Shown: positions 46,701 to 56,300 of the stretch, piece by piece
Layout of the letters: every line of letters starts with the position of its first letter
Numbering within the stretch: position 1 is the first letter of the stretch
Source of the DNA: Agelas oroides
Taxonomy: Eukaryota > Porifera > Demospongiae > Agelasida > Agelasidae
DNA: 64,000 bases
Direction: 5' to 3'
Assembly: GCA_949130485.1 (NCBI GenBank)
Contig: OX422204.1
Span: forward strand, 3,720,015 to 3,784,014
The notes under the pieces: generated by a model
What the model saw: only the letters and a program-made list of their open reading frames with translations
Databases searched by the model: none
What the model was told of the DNA's origin: nothing
Made by a program: the position numbers and the translations under genes

Positions 46701-46850
46701 GGGCGATGATAAGCAAGGGGAAGATCGTTGTGATGACAACCTTTATGCAGCACCGGACAAAGTGGGTGGGGCTCATAACATATCAGTATATAGCTCTACT
46801 TATGTTACTATTGGCTCACCCATATCAAGTGGTTTCACGTCTTTCTGCAT
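38013..46850 (-). CDS. Tandem Tudor/agenet-like, immunoglobulin-domain protein with K/R-P-E-A repeats
   Basis: I do not recognise an orthologue. Exons in gene order are 46850-46820 (ATG), 46514-46411, 45452-45274, 45149-44161, 43652-43512, 42997-42860, possibly 42296-42189, then 39729 or 39752 to 38315, and 38087-38013 (TAA). Two SH3-like modules open the protein: GGKVNVRWHGVWYEGMVV and GTRVNYYSTTGWAQGVVE... FVRWRHKA...ETWFEAKDLAPV, both like Tudor/agenet folds. A Pro-rich linker of about 310 residues follows. Next is one I-set Ig domain (SVLLTC, YVWFKDG, then SGEYSCIVTNENG). The C-terminal exon encodes about 15 repeats of KKPEA/QKPEA, then a Lys-rich and Ser/Glu-rich tail. The acceptor at 39752 breaks phase, while one at 39729 restores it and gives 1023 residues (1059 with the optional exon). 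Cytoplasmic or nuclear location is likely because I see no signal peptide. The function is unknown. Confidence 0.75.
39948..41515 (+). repeat. 31-bp minisatellite with 217-bp higher-order structure
   Basis: About 1.57 kb of the unit GGATACTGTGCTAGTGGTAG + 11 bases, inside the intron of the Tudor/Ig gene. The segments starting near 40656 and 40873 are the same over about 300 bp, so blocks of seven units (217 bp) have themselves been duplicated. A non-repeat insert lies at 40075-40161. Confidence 0.96.
40075..40161 (+). mobile_element. Ty3/gypsy gag-like fragment inside the minisatellite
   Basis: About 85 bp that do not fit the 31-bp unit. In frame they read AYGCLPAEVKESYSELKKAL, the kind of helix seen in the retrotransposon Gag domain (x-LP-x-x-x-K-x-x-Y-x-x-LK-x-x-L). 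It is far too short to be functional. The match is by eye only. Confidence 0.4.
42189..42296 (-). CDS. Candidate extra exon of the Tudor/Ig gene
   Basis: 108 bp, open through 36 codons, flanked by a pyrimidine-rich acceptor (CATCCTCAG) and a strong donor (CAG GTAAGC). It enters and leaves in phase 1, matching exon 42997-42860 upstream and the 39729 acceptor downstream. An open frame of this length is not rare by chance, so this rests mainly on the splice sites. Confidence 0.35.
43677..43714. repeat. (TG)n microsatellite
   Basis: Nineteen TG units within the intron between Tudor/Ig exons at 44161 and 43652, about 25 bp from the Ig exon acceptor. On the minus strand it is CA, so it is a third case of CA repeat near an acceptor in this window. 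Confidence 0.95.
45520..45865 (+). mobile_element. tRNA-derived SINE-like element with adjoining hairpin
   Basis: The head has an A-box-like TGGTTAAACACTGG and a perfect B box GGTTCGAGTCC (45566-45576). The body includes GACCGACGGCTTAATGTCTC, a type of core block I associate with invertebrate SINEs (recall, not checked). At 45793-45865 a 33-bp-arm hairpin follows (CAGAAACTAAAGTATTTAT and complement). It lies in an intron of the Tudor/Ig gene. Confidence 0.6.
46014..46095. repeat. Foldback-group element with TAGCCTTGTTCCCCAG end
   Basis: It begins TAGCCTTGTTCCCCAG and ends CAGGGGCCTGGGATTGAGGCT, with an inner CAGCTTCCAGTATGGAAG. It is a diverged member of the group with CCTCGTTCCCAGG termini. 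A further half-element occurs at 46150-46212 (CAGCCTCATGCCCAGGCCCC). Confidence 0.6.
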
Positions 46851-47511
46851 GTCTAAAGCCAAAGCTGTTTATTCGTAGACGATCAGAACGCTTCACGCCC
46901 TAGTTCATAAAGGTATTCATGAGTGTTTGTTGTCTCCGATCCGTCGAGGGGCGGGCTGCAACGTGGGTGTGGCTGACAGCCAACGTTGATGATGATGTAA
47001 TTGCGTAGGCATGCAGTTCAGGAGTTAGCAAGGGCTCAGCGGTGGCCATTCGAAGTAAGCAGATTTGTACTCAGGTGTACTCTTATACCAACCAACAGGG
47101 GCTGTTTCGATTTTTATTTTACATGCGTCTAGCCTAGCCTCTTGACTACTTTCCGCCGAGAGACATGAGATTGCCAAAATGCGGTCTGGGAACGAGAACA
47201 GATCTAGCCAACCGGGAACTCGAGTTTCTAAATTATTTTTATTTTACGTAGGTCCTGTACTACATGTACTATAAGGGCTAATTCGAATATGGGTAGCAGT
47301 CATAAAGAATGGGAAGTTTTCAGCCATGTCATCTGGTTCGTATTATGGTTAACAGTGCCATGATCATTTCGCTACCCCACTCAATAAGCTAGCAGTGGAA
47401 GGTACTGCTACAATCTATATGACAGCAAAAGTACGACCAGCTGTCTTCAGTTATGAGTCATCAAATTGTTGACATGAGCACACACCAACTACCATCCTCT
47501 CTGTGGTAGGT
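46851..47511. promoter_or_regulatory. Putative bidirectional promoter, Tudor/Ig gene / C7orf25
   Basis: 661 bp separate the divergent start codons. CpG dinucleotides cluster at 46870-47060 and 47145-47225. There is a foldback-type fragment near 47140-47205 (CTAGCCTCTTGACTAC, GGTCTGGGAACGAGAAC). Upstream untranslated exons may also lie here. Regulation in common is inference. Confidence 0.45.
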
Positions 47512-50500
47512 ATGGCATCTGGTGCCTCTACCCCTTCCTCTGCTTGTGGTGATACTCTGAGACACTTTATCCAGCAGCAGTGGGAGCTAGCAGGCCACCT
47601 GTTAGAGAAGGCCCTGCAGCTTAAGCAGGAAAGACACATTCATGGCATGCAGAGGATTGAGAGAAAGATAAGGGCAGAGAGGGGCTTCCTTGAGTCGGTA
47701 TGCTAGTGAGGCATCTGATATTTCAGCTGGTTAATTCTTTGTATTTTCTAGTGGCATGCATGTTTTGAGTTGGATGTTTGCTTTAATTCTTCATACAGCA
47801 GAGAAAAAAAAATGGAAACATCAGATTTTAGATTTGACAACGTCCTAAGCATCTCATTATGTATGCATTGTGTTTGCAGAAGATTGACTACAAATGTCTT
47901 CCATTTATTGACAGCTTCGCTCAGGCAGTGTGGAAGTGAAAGACCATCATGTCAGTAGCAGTAACCTGTTGCACCTGGAGGCTATACTGCACATCTGTGA
48001 ACAAGCATCCCAGGTATATGTCCCTGGCTGTCTGCATATGGAAGTATGGTTTAGCTTCTACTTTAATACCAACTGAAACACATCTTGACGAAAGGCGCCA
48101 CCAAACTAATAGAGCAGCAAGCATTTAGCCATTCATTTCTTATATTTTCCTCCACTTGGTAAATCAGAAAAGTGGTGTGTAGGAATATCTTGTACAAGAG
48201 ACTGTTGGTAATGCAACTTTCTGTATGTGGGTTTGACTTTTCAGATCTTCATCTGTTGCTATACACAAGTAGACTTTGTATGAGCATGAGGGTAATATCT
48301 CACAAGGTTGCTGTTTCGCTATATCTGAGATGTTGGCCAAGTGGCAAGTATACAGTAACAAATTGTGGCATGTGCAAAATGAACTTGTTCTAAGCAACTT
48401 CTGGTAGTTTTTGGTGCCTTGTTCTTGTTGTACATGCAGCTACAGGTAAAGCAATATGCATTCTAAGGCAGAAATTCAGATAGTTTTTACTATCTACACG
48501 TTGTATCTAAACTATGGTAAACATCAGAAGAACTGTATTTCAGACACATGTAATGGATACAATTGCCTTACTTTAGTATGGCAAATGTGGCATGAAGTGG
48601 CACTTTGAATAACCCACACAATGTTTGACAATGTTAACATAATTCGTTTGTTGTTTGTTAATTCATTCTAGGTGGTAGCAGTGCAACAGTCCTTCTGCTA
48701 CATACCCTCCACTGGCAGTCACTCTCAGTCAATTCTAGCGGATGTGGTAGCCAGTGAAGGAGGGTCATGGGTAAAGGTGTTTGCCAGAAATAGACATGCC
48801 CTGCACCGCAAATGGCTAGGTTGGTAATCTATTCCGGTTTCCCCTCCAAGTTCTTGAGGAACGCACCTCTACCATCTTATAACTACGCTCCATTGAGAAG
48901 TGTGCCATATTCTGTTTCACAGCAAGTTTGATTCCACCTCTCCAGGTGATGGTAGTTTTGGAGACAAGTCAGTGACAGATCTAGCCAAGAACTTTTCAGA
49001 AGCAAGCCAGCAGAATCGTTGCTTGTTTGAGCCTCCACAAGTTATGTTTGCCTTTTTTGATGGAGTCACACAGAGTTTGGCAGGTGCATGGGAGACCTTA
49101 AGCATGTGTATCTCTGCAGTAATGTTTGTAGCTTCATACTCAACACTGTGTACAAGGGCCAATATTGATTACATGTGCAAAACTGAGGATAGGATTAGTT
49201 AAAATAAAAATGTATGGCGAATACACATGCACTATATTTATATAGTGCATTATTGTGCAGTATACATTGTACCTCATCGTTGAATGTTTAAAAGCAGTCA
49301 TTGTACTTTTTACTGGTGTTGTTATCCCCCTCTTCCCTTCAGCTGAGTTGCAGACTTTTGGTATTGTCATTGTTGGTCCAGTGTTCAGTGATGACAGCAC
49401 AGAACCTGCCCCTACCCCTCTAAAAGTAGCTGCAATGTTCAGACAGGGTAACAGAGCTGTCCAGCCTGTGCCTCTGAAGCTACCCACAGTAAAGTTACCA
49501 CACTGGTAAAGTTGTCATTTGATGTTCATTTCTTGGCCCAAAGCTAATTAATAAGTGAAGTTGTTTTCTAAACTTCAGGCTACAGATGGCTAGCTACAAT
49601 TTATTACCAGGCATTCAGTGAACAGTACAGCACTAGTTTAGTTGCTAACACACAGACACATGCATGAACAATCAATGAACCACATCTTCTTAAAAAGAAG
49701 AGAGCTAGGCCTAGACGTTATGCATGCCTACCTGTTGCTATAGGATAAGGTCAGCCAACTGACTGTATTTTGTGCATGAGATAGCAGTCCCCATCTCCCG
49801 GTCACCCCAGTGCAGCTGATGAGGCCTGGTATTGGCTGAACATGCACAGTGGGTGACCTTGTATAACATCTTTTTTTTCAGTGAGATGTGGTTCATTGAT
49901 TGTTCATGCACACTTGCTGCTAATCGTTTAGTTGTTGCCTGTTCATATTTCTCTTCAGCTCCACAGTCAATCTGGATGTGTCTTGCATGCTGGCCTGGGT
50001 GTCCACCCTTACCCATGGTGGAGCTGGCAGCAAACTTGATGTGAGCTTTTGAGCATCATTGTTCTTTTGTATAGAAGCGGATCAGGAGAGAGATGGCTAC
50101 TTGAACAGACTCATCATGAGAAGAAGTTGATCTTGATAATCTTGTAGACAGTGCATTGAAACTGAGGTCTGGCACATGCAACTGAGGTTATCTGTTCTTT
50201 TGTGCAAGGATCCAATATTGGAGGATCAAGCGCAACAGGAGCGGTTGGAACCACTATGGCCTAAACTGCAAGCTGCTACAGAGGGTATATGCATGTATAC
50301 ATCAATCCTTGTTCTGTGCAGATTAGTGTAATACAGCGCAGAATTCTCATTGGTGTTTACAGGAAAAGGACTGATTGCTTGTAAGACTGCAGTGCAAAAC
50401 TTTACCAGTATTCTTGAGACTGTGGGAGGACCAGAGGAGAAAAGGAGAGGCAGGTTGTTGGCTACACTAAATGTGAAGTGTGCTTTTCTCCAAGTGACTA

Positions 50501-51717
50501 TGTGTGCAGCATTAGCCTCACAATATATGCATCATGAATCCTATGGTAAGTGATCAGTTTGGTATATACCCCTACCTCCATGCAGAGATCTTTTAGCCAG
50601 GGTAAAAGTTGTTGAAGATGCACCATCTGATCGGGCGATGAAGCTAGAGCTAGGTGGGAAAATCAAACCAAGATCCAAGGTAACTATATTTATATAGGAG
50701 AACTGCATTAATTTTGTAAATGAAGCAAGTACTGGTAGTTTACATTGGCCAACTATAACATGGAAAGTATAAAAGATCTCTAGCAATTTACAGACTCAGG
50801 ATATGTACCTTTACTAACTTTATAAGTAACTGCTCTGTACAACTACAGCATTGCATTGCATTCTTCATATAATGCAGTACAAAAATTGTTGTCTGTGTAA
50901 CAACCAGATGAGAAAAATTAAGACTTTCTCCAGCAGAATGTAGCCTTGTTCCCAGGCCTCCCCATTTTTACCTTCCGTTTGTGTTCACAATAATACACGT
51001 GTATTATTGTGAACACAAACGGAAGGTAATTATTGTGAACGTGTATTATTGTGAACGCAAACAGAAGGTAAAAATGGGGGAGGCCTTGGAACGAGGCTAA
51101 GCAGCATGTGCATGCTAATACAAACAGTTGTCAAGATACTACTCAACAAGTGTAAAAAAACTTATAGGGAGTGGGTGTATATATTGATATATTTTTATAC
51201 CTTAAACCATGTTTTGATCGGATAGTAAGTGTATGATTTTGAGGGTTTACATTCAAGTAGGGTGGGGGTCATGCAATTCTGAATGCTTTCTGTTCCTACA
51301 ATTGGCAAATACCTGTATCTCCCTATGCCATGATATTTCAATCTATATTTAAGGTAATATTTGGCACTGGAGATGCACTACGGGTAGTGACGTTGACTGC
51401 TAATGAAGCGTTTGTCCGAGCTGCAACTCACCAGGTATGAACATGACTTGTGACAAAGAATTATTTGTGTCTACTTAGTTTTTTGTGTATTTAATGTTGT
51501 ACCCTGTGCTATACATTGTGCTGTCAGAGCAAGTACCACAAAGATCTACTTCCAAAACGTAACAGTAGGTGTATGCCACAGAGCAGGTATAAAATTGTTC
51601 ACATGCACCTTTCACACTACCCTCTCCATGTAGGGAGTTTCATTCAATGTGTTCCTTCATTCATCACGAGCACTCACAGAACAGAAGCAGGCTGCCCATC
51701 ATGAAACTAGAACGTAA
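47512..51717 (+). CDS. C7orf25: UPF0415 / DUF1308 protein, C7orf25 homologue
   Basis: A conserved, poorly characterised soluble protein of animals, with related DUF1308 proteins in plants. The exons are 47512-47697, 47915-48013, 48672-48823, 48923-49083, 49343-49505, 49959-50040, 50209-50284, 50363-50453, 50586-50679, 51354-51434 and 51634-51717 (TAA), giving 422 residues; human C7orf25 has 421. Diagnostic stretches are ILADVVASEGGSWVKVFAR, FGDKSVTDLA, NLDVSCMLAWVSTLTHGG, ETVGGPEEK, VIFGTGDALRVVTLTANEAF and VFLHSSRALTE. The donor at 50454 (CAG GTTGTT) is weak, but it gives exact length agreement with human in that segment; the stronger GTAAGT at 50547 would insert about 30 residues. The 3' half is duplicated at 60657-62811. 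The function is unknown; I add none. Confidence 0.93.
49661..49910. mobile_element. MITE family C, full-length reference copy
   Basis: A 250-bp element with inverted ends TGCATGAACAATCAATGAAC and GTTCATTGATTGTTCATGCA, in the C7orf25 intron between 49505 and 49959. Inner blocks CCTAGACGTTATGCAT and CAGTGGGTGACCTTGTATAA recur in the fragments at 9206, 21073, 26456, 36388 and 60657. Confidence 0.9.
50941..51099. repeat. Foldback element in C7orf25 intron (copy A)
   Basis: The ends are TAGCCTTGTTCCCAGGCCTC and GAGGCCTTGGAACGAGGCTA, with inner arms TTTACCTTCCGTTTGTG and CACAAACGGAAGGTAA. The centre CGTGTATTATTGTGAACAC is doubled. The equivalent in copy B (61804-61904) is about 58 bp shorter. Confidence 0.85.
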
Positions 51718-53362
51718 AGATTGCATGTATGCTAGTGATGATTGTTCTGATGTACATGTGTACAACATTGTGTGTCCAACATAGTATAATCTAAATTATA
51801 GCGAGCCATGCATCTAGACATGCATGTACAAACATTTTGTATGAATTTTAATACAACTTGAGTTAAGTGACATAAAGTTTGAAATTTACTTGAACCGCCC
51901 ACATATATAGTCTACATGTGTACAACATGTGAAAAACATGTTTCTAAAGGAAAGAAGCCACCCCACACTTGTAAATGTCAACTAAACAGAAAATTTCTGG
52001 ACAAGAGGATGATTTCAGCAGATGCACACAGGCGCAGGTTTATTTCATAGAGTGGAGGTGCACATTTCAGCATTATGTGGACGCAACATCGATCATTATA
52101 GTGATGACCGGCATGATGTGGGTGTGTACTGCAAAATGCACAAAATAGAACTGCTTCAAGTACTAGTGTGCACTAAAATGATTGCACTAAATAATTGTGT
52201 GACACTAAAGCCCCGCTTACACTAGCACATAAACAGTTAGGCCAAACTACATCCGTTATGTGGTTTACAGAATGTGGTTTCCAAAGCCACATTATAGGGA
52301 TGTTTATAGCCTCGTTCCCAGGCCTTCCCAAATGTCCAGTTTTTGATCACTTGCAATATGCAAAAATGCAAGCAATCAAAAACTGGATGGTGGAAAGACC
52401 TGGGAACAAGGCTAGGGTGTTCATACAGCTACCCTAAACCCTAAAGTGCTATTGTAAATGCTTAAGACACTCTCTGAATTTAATCTCTATGCATAATCCA
52501 CTGATTGTATCATACTCATTAAAATAATCTAGCTATAGAAGAGTCATAAGTTTTGAGTAGTAAGTGAAGGTGGTTTAGCTTGTGTAGGGAGTATTCAATA
52601 CACTATCTCATGTTTGTCTAGCTGGCTCATGGTCAATCTGGCTACCTGGGTAGTTACAGTGCCTCCAGTCCTCTGTTGAGTTGTTACATTACATTATAAA
52701 AAGCTGTCATAACAACAGTAATATTGAAACTGTAAACAGTTTGTGGTTTACCAAGAGAGACCTGTAAGATAATATAAACTCTGAAAGTACCTTCACAACT
52801 AAAACCTTTTGAGAATATCATGTTATTCAATTGACTGAAGTTTATATACAGACCACTGTCTTCTCACATTTCGTGTGCAAATATTGGAGCAAATCTGTCC
52901 AGCCATTGAGGCAGCCACCTCTTTAGTATGGCCCAAAAGTGCTGGCTAATCCTGTGCAAGGTGACACGCCTAAAGCAGCCCCCCCCCCTCCTCTGTAGTG
53001 GCCAAAAAGTTGTTAGACTTACCACAAATGTTTTTCATCAGAGAGTGGTAGACCAACTATACAGTTGATGACACCACACTCATACCTGCACATAAACTGT
53101 GACTACTACTGCAAACTACTGGTAATATTGCAAACAGTGTGTGTGTTTTCCACTGAGAATACTGGACAGTGGGCAACTGTGATGTCACATGGCATGAACC
53201 ATAAGCACTGAGGTACATGTACTTTGCTAGCTGTTAAGTAATACATCATCGACTATAAAATTGCTAGTGTACTCCCTTTCACAAACTCAGTAGTCCAAAT
53301 TCATGTAACTGTGTACTAAACTGGTGTTGCCATATGTATGTAGCAGGTTGCTGTGCTCAAAG
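51718..53362. other. Intergenic space, C7orf25 to the membrane-protein gene
   Basis: It contains the C7orf25 3' flank (duplicated at 62812-64000) and one foldback element at 52307-52414. I see no open frame with recognisable protein content. Beyond 52862 the sequence is unique in the window and should include the promoter of the next gene; no TATA box stands out. Confidence 0.6.
52307..52414. repeat. Foldback element, copy A
   Basis: The ends are TAGCCTCGTTCCCAGGC and GACCTGGGAACAAGGCTA, with inner arms CCAGTTTTTGATCACTTGCA and TGCAAGCAATCAAAAACTGG. The copy B partner at 63482-63578 lacks part of the left inner arm. The inner arm matches the element at 773-858. Confidence 0.88.
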
Positions 53363-56300
53363 ATGCAGTTACTCTACTGGACTGTCATCACTGTCTTCAG
53401 TGTTTCAGTTGCTAGTGTGGTGAGTGAGTCACAAGTTGGTGGATACAGAGCACGCATCATTGTCCCTTCACCCACACCTGATTGCTGGAGCCCATCATGT
53501 CTCACGTGGTCACAATGTCTGGCAGACCCCGCACAGTGCTTCACCTCTCACACCACTGTCACCATGCTAGATGGGGAATATATCCTCCATGAATATCTCG
53601 AAGTGTATGGTGTTGTGTCACTCTCCATATATGGAAATAAGTCTGAAGTGAATGGTAGTGCAAGGGAAAATCAGGTGGTCATTAACTGTGAGTACAGAGA
53701 GGGTGGAATTGGGATCACGGCTGTGGCAAACGTTTCTCTCTCTGGAATAACAATGGTTTACTGTGGAGTGCTGGGGGTAGACAGACGCCTCGATGACAGG
53801 GATTTAGTATTTGTATATTTCGCACTGCATATACAGGAAGGGATTAACGTCAGCCTCAGCTTTATATTCATTACCAACAGCACTCAAATTGGTCTGCTGT
53901 GCATTAATCTACTGGGTACATCAGGCATTCAGGACTCTGTGTTCACCCGCAGTAATTACAGACTGTTGGAGAAGTACATGCAGGGAGAAACAGAGTGTTC
54001 CACAGATAGCTGGGAATGTCGTGGCACTAATGTATTGGTTCTGTTTTTTAATCCATTGGCCATTGACATTGTTCGTGCTAATATCTTTGGATCTAACTTT
54101 ATTGTTGAAAGAACAAACATATCTTATGGTGTGAACTTGAGACCACAAGACAGCTGGTTATCAGTTAGTGCAGGGATTGTAGTTCACCTCCATTCAGGGT
54201 TGGATTATGATGTACGCATTGTCATTTCCAAGTGCAACATTATGAACAACATTGATAAGACTACTGCCAATTTATATATGGCAATTGGTAGTAACTCTAC
54301 TGTTCTGATCGCAGACTCTAATTTTACTTGTGCAAACAGACTGACAGAAGATGGCCCATTAGAACTGGTACCTGTGGTTTATCCTAATGCTGGAACATTA
54401 ACGCTTCAAGTCTCTGATGAGTATGATGATACAGCTGCAATTAATGTAGAAATTGTTATGAATAAACTTTACATAGCTGAGAATGTTGGAGGTGGCCTGC
54501 TTGTTAATTGTCTTCCACAGCTTCCTCAAAGTTATATTCAAATGAAACTGAAGAATGTTGAAGTAGTACACAATTACCTTGGTCGAGATAATTTCCAAGA
54601 TAAACGCCGGCTTTATGGTTTCGTTGTTCGGTTTGAAAAGGGTGCTATAAATGCTGGTGGTGTGTATACCTCCCTAGAATCAGTTGAAATAAGCAACAAT
54701 GTTCTTGTATTCGAAAATGAAAACACATGGAATCAGCAACTTTTCTTGGATTTAGAAACTACTTGTGCCTTAACAATAATGAATATTGAAGTGCACTTTA
54801 AACAGACTAAATTGTTCAACAACAGTATGCCTGCGGTACTTGGTTATAATAGCAACCTGCATTTTCATGGAGCCAATGTTTTCAAAAACAACACAGGAAG
54901 ACAATGTGGAGGTGCACTAGTTCTCAGAATGAACAGTCACATTTACTTACATCGAGGTACTCAAGTTTACATTTTAGAAAACACAGCACTCAAGTATGGA
55001 GGAGGAATATGTGTGGATGGTGGTTCAGTTCCTGAAACATTTGATGTATGCTTCTGGCAAATAGCGGATCTTGACATTCTTTATAACAATGATACTTTTG
55101 TGTATCTGGAAGGGAACATAGCACCGATAACAGGATATGCAATATATGCTGGATGTGTGGCAGATTGCTATACCATAATTGGCAATTCCAGAATCAGGAT
55201 TACGTCTAATAGGTCTCGTGCAATCTTTTCACGTGTGTTTCGTTTTAAATTCCCGAACATAACTTTCAGCACTTGGTATCAAATAAGTTCACGCCCATTT
55301 AAAATCTGTTTTTGCTATCCTGGGCCAGAGCTTGTATGTGATGAGACTGTGGTGCCTAGTATTAGTGTCTACCCTGGACAGACATTCAACATCTCAGCAA
55401 TAGGAATGGGGATTGGAATTTCACCAGCAGTTGTTAGGAGTAGGATCAGCGGCAAACATAACATCTTCCCTGAACTTCAAAGCTTGGGTAATGCATGTGA
55501 ACCTCTCAACTACACAATCCTGGCTCCTGAAAACGTATCTGGGATCCGTGTGCAGCTGACGGTAGGAGGACATTATGTTAACTATGGTACGATAAAAAAT
55601 CTTAACGTTACCACCCTCAGGTGTCCTCTGGGCTTTGTTCTACGAGGATTTAAATGTGAGTGCCATCAAATGTTACAAACAGCCTCTGTCCGATGTGACA
55701 TCAACACTCAGAGATTCACAAGGTCAGGCTCTGTGTGGATTGGCATGGGGTCTGATGAGGAGGGACTCCTCACTCACATGCACTGTCCTAATGCATACTG
55801 CAAACTGCAAGAGACTGATCTCAACCTCACTAGTCCAGATGTACAGTGTGCCTTTGGTCACTCTGGAGTTCTTTGTGGAAGTTGTGAATCAGGTTTAGCT
55901 TTGATGCTGGGTTCATCCAAATGTCAGTACTGCTCCAATATATACCTGCTCTTAATACTCCCATTTCTTGCCGTTGGTGTGCTACTGGTCATAATACTGG
56001 GCAGAGTCAATCTCACAGTGGCCTCAGGAACAATGAATGGAGTGATATTCTATGCCAATGTTGTGAAGGCAAGTAGCAATGCACTCATTTCTAACTCTGT
56101 ATCCAGATACTTTTTGATCCTCTTTGCATGGCTGAACCTTGACTTGGGCATAGAAACCTGCTTCTTTAGTCACCTTGACATGTTCTGGAAAGTCTTCCTA
56201 CAGTTTGCCTTCCCCCTCTACATCTGGCTACTGGTTGCTGCCATCATTCTCCTCAGTAGATACTCAACTGTAGCAGCTAGACTAAGTGGTAGCAACTCAG

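Larger units (their letters stand above)
49857..52862 (+). repeat. Tandem segmental duplication, copy A
   Basis: About 3.0 kb that is closely repeated 10.8 kb downstream (60657-64000), including introns, so the duplication is recent. It covers C7orf25 exons 6-11 and about 1.1 kb of 3' flank. The left edge falls inside the MITE at 49661-49910. Confidence 0.93.

Noticed and set aside
50454-50547. Longer version of C7orf25 exon 8 ending at the strong GTAAGT near 50547
   Set aside because: It would add about 30 residues absent from the human protein and need a poorer acceptor; the exon end at 50453 gives exact length agreement. It could still be a minor isoform.
53324-53362. Upstream start for the membrane-protein gene
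   Set aside because: The frame is open to 53324, but that codon is GTG and there is no ATG before 53363, which also sits right before the signal peptide.
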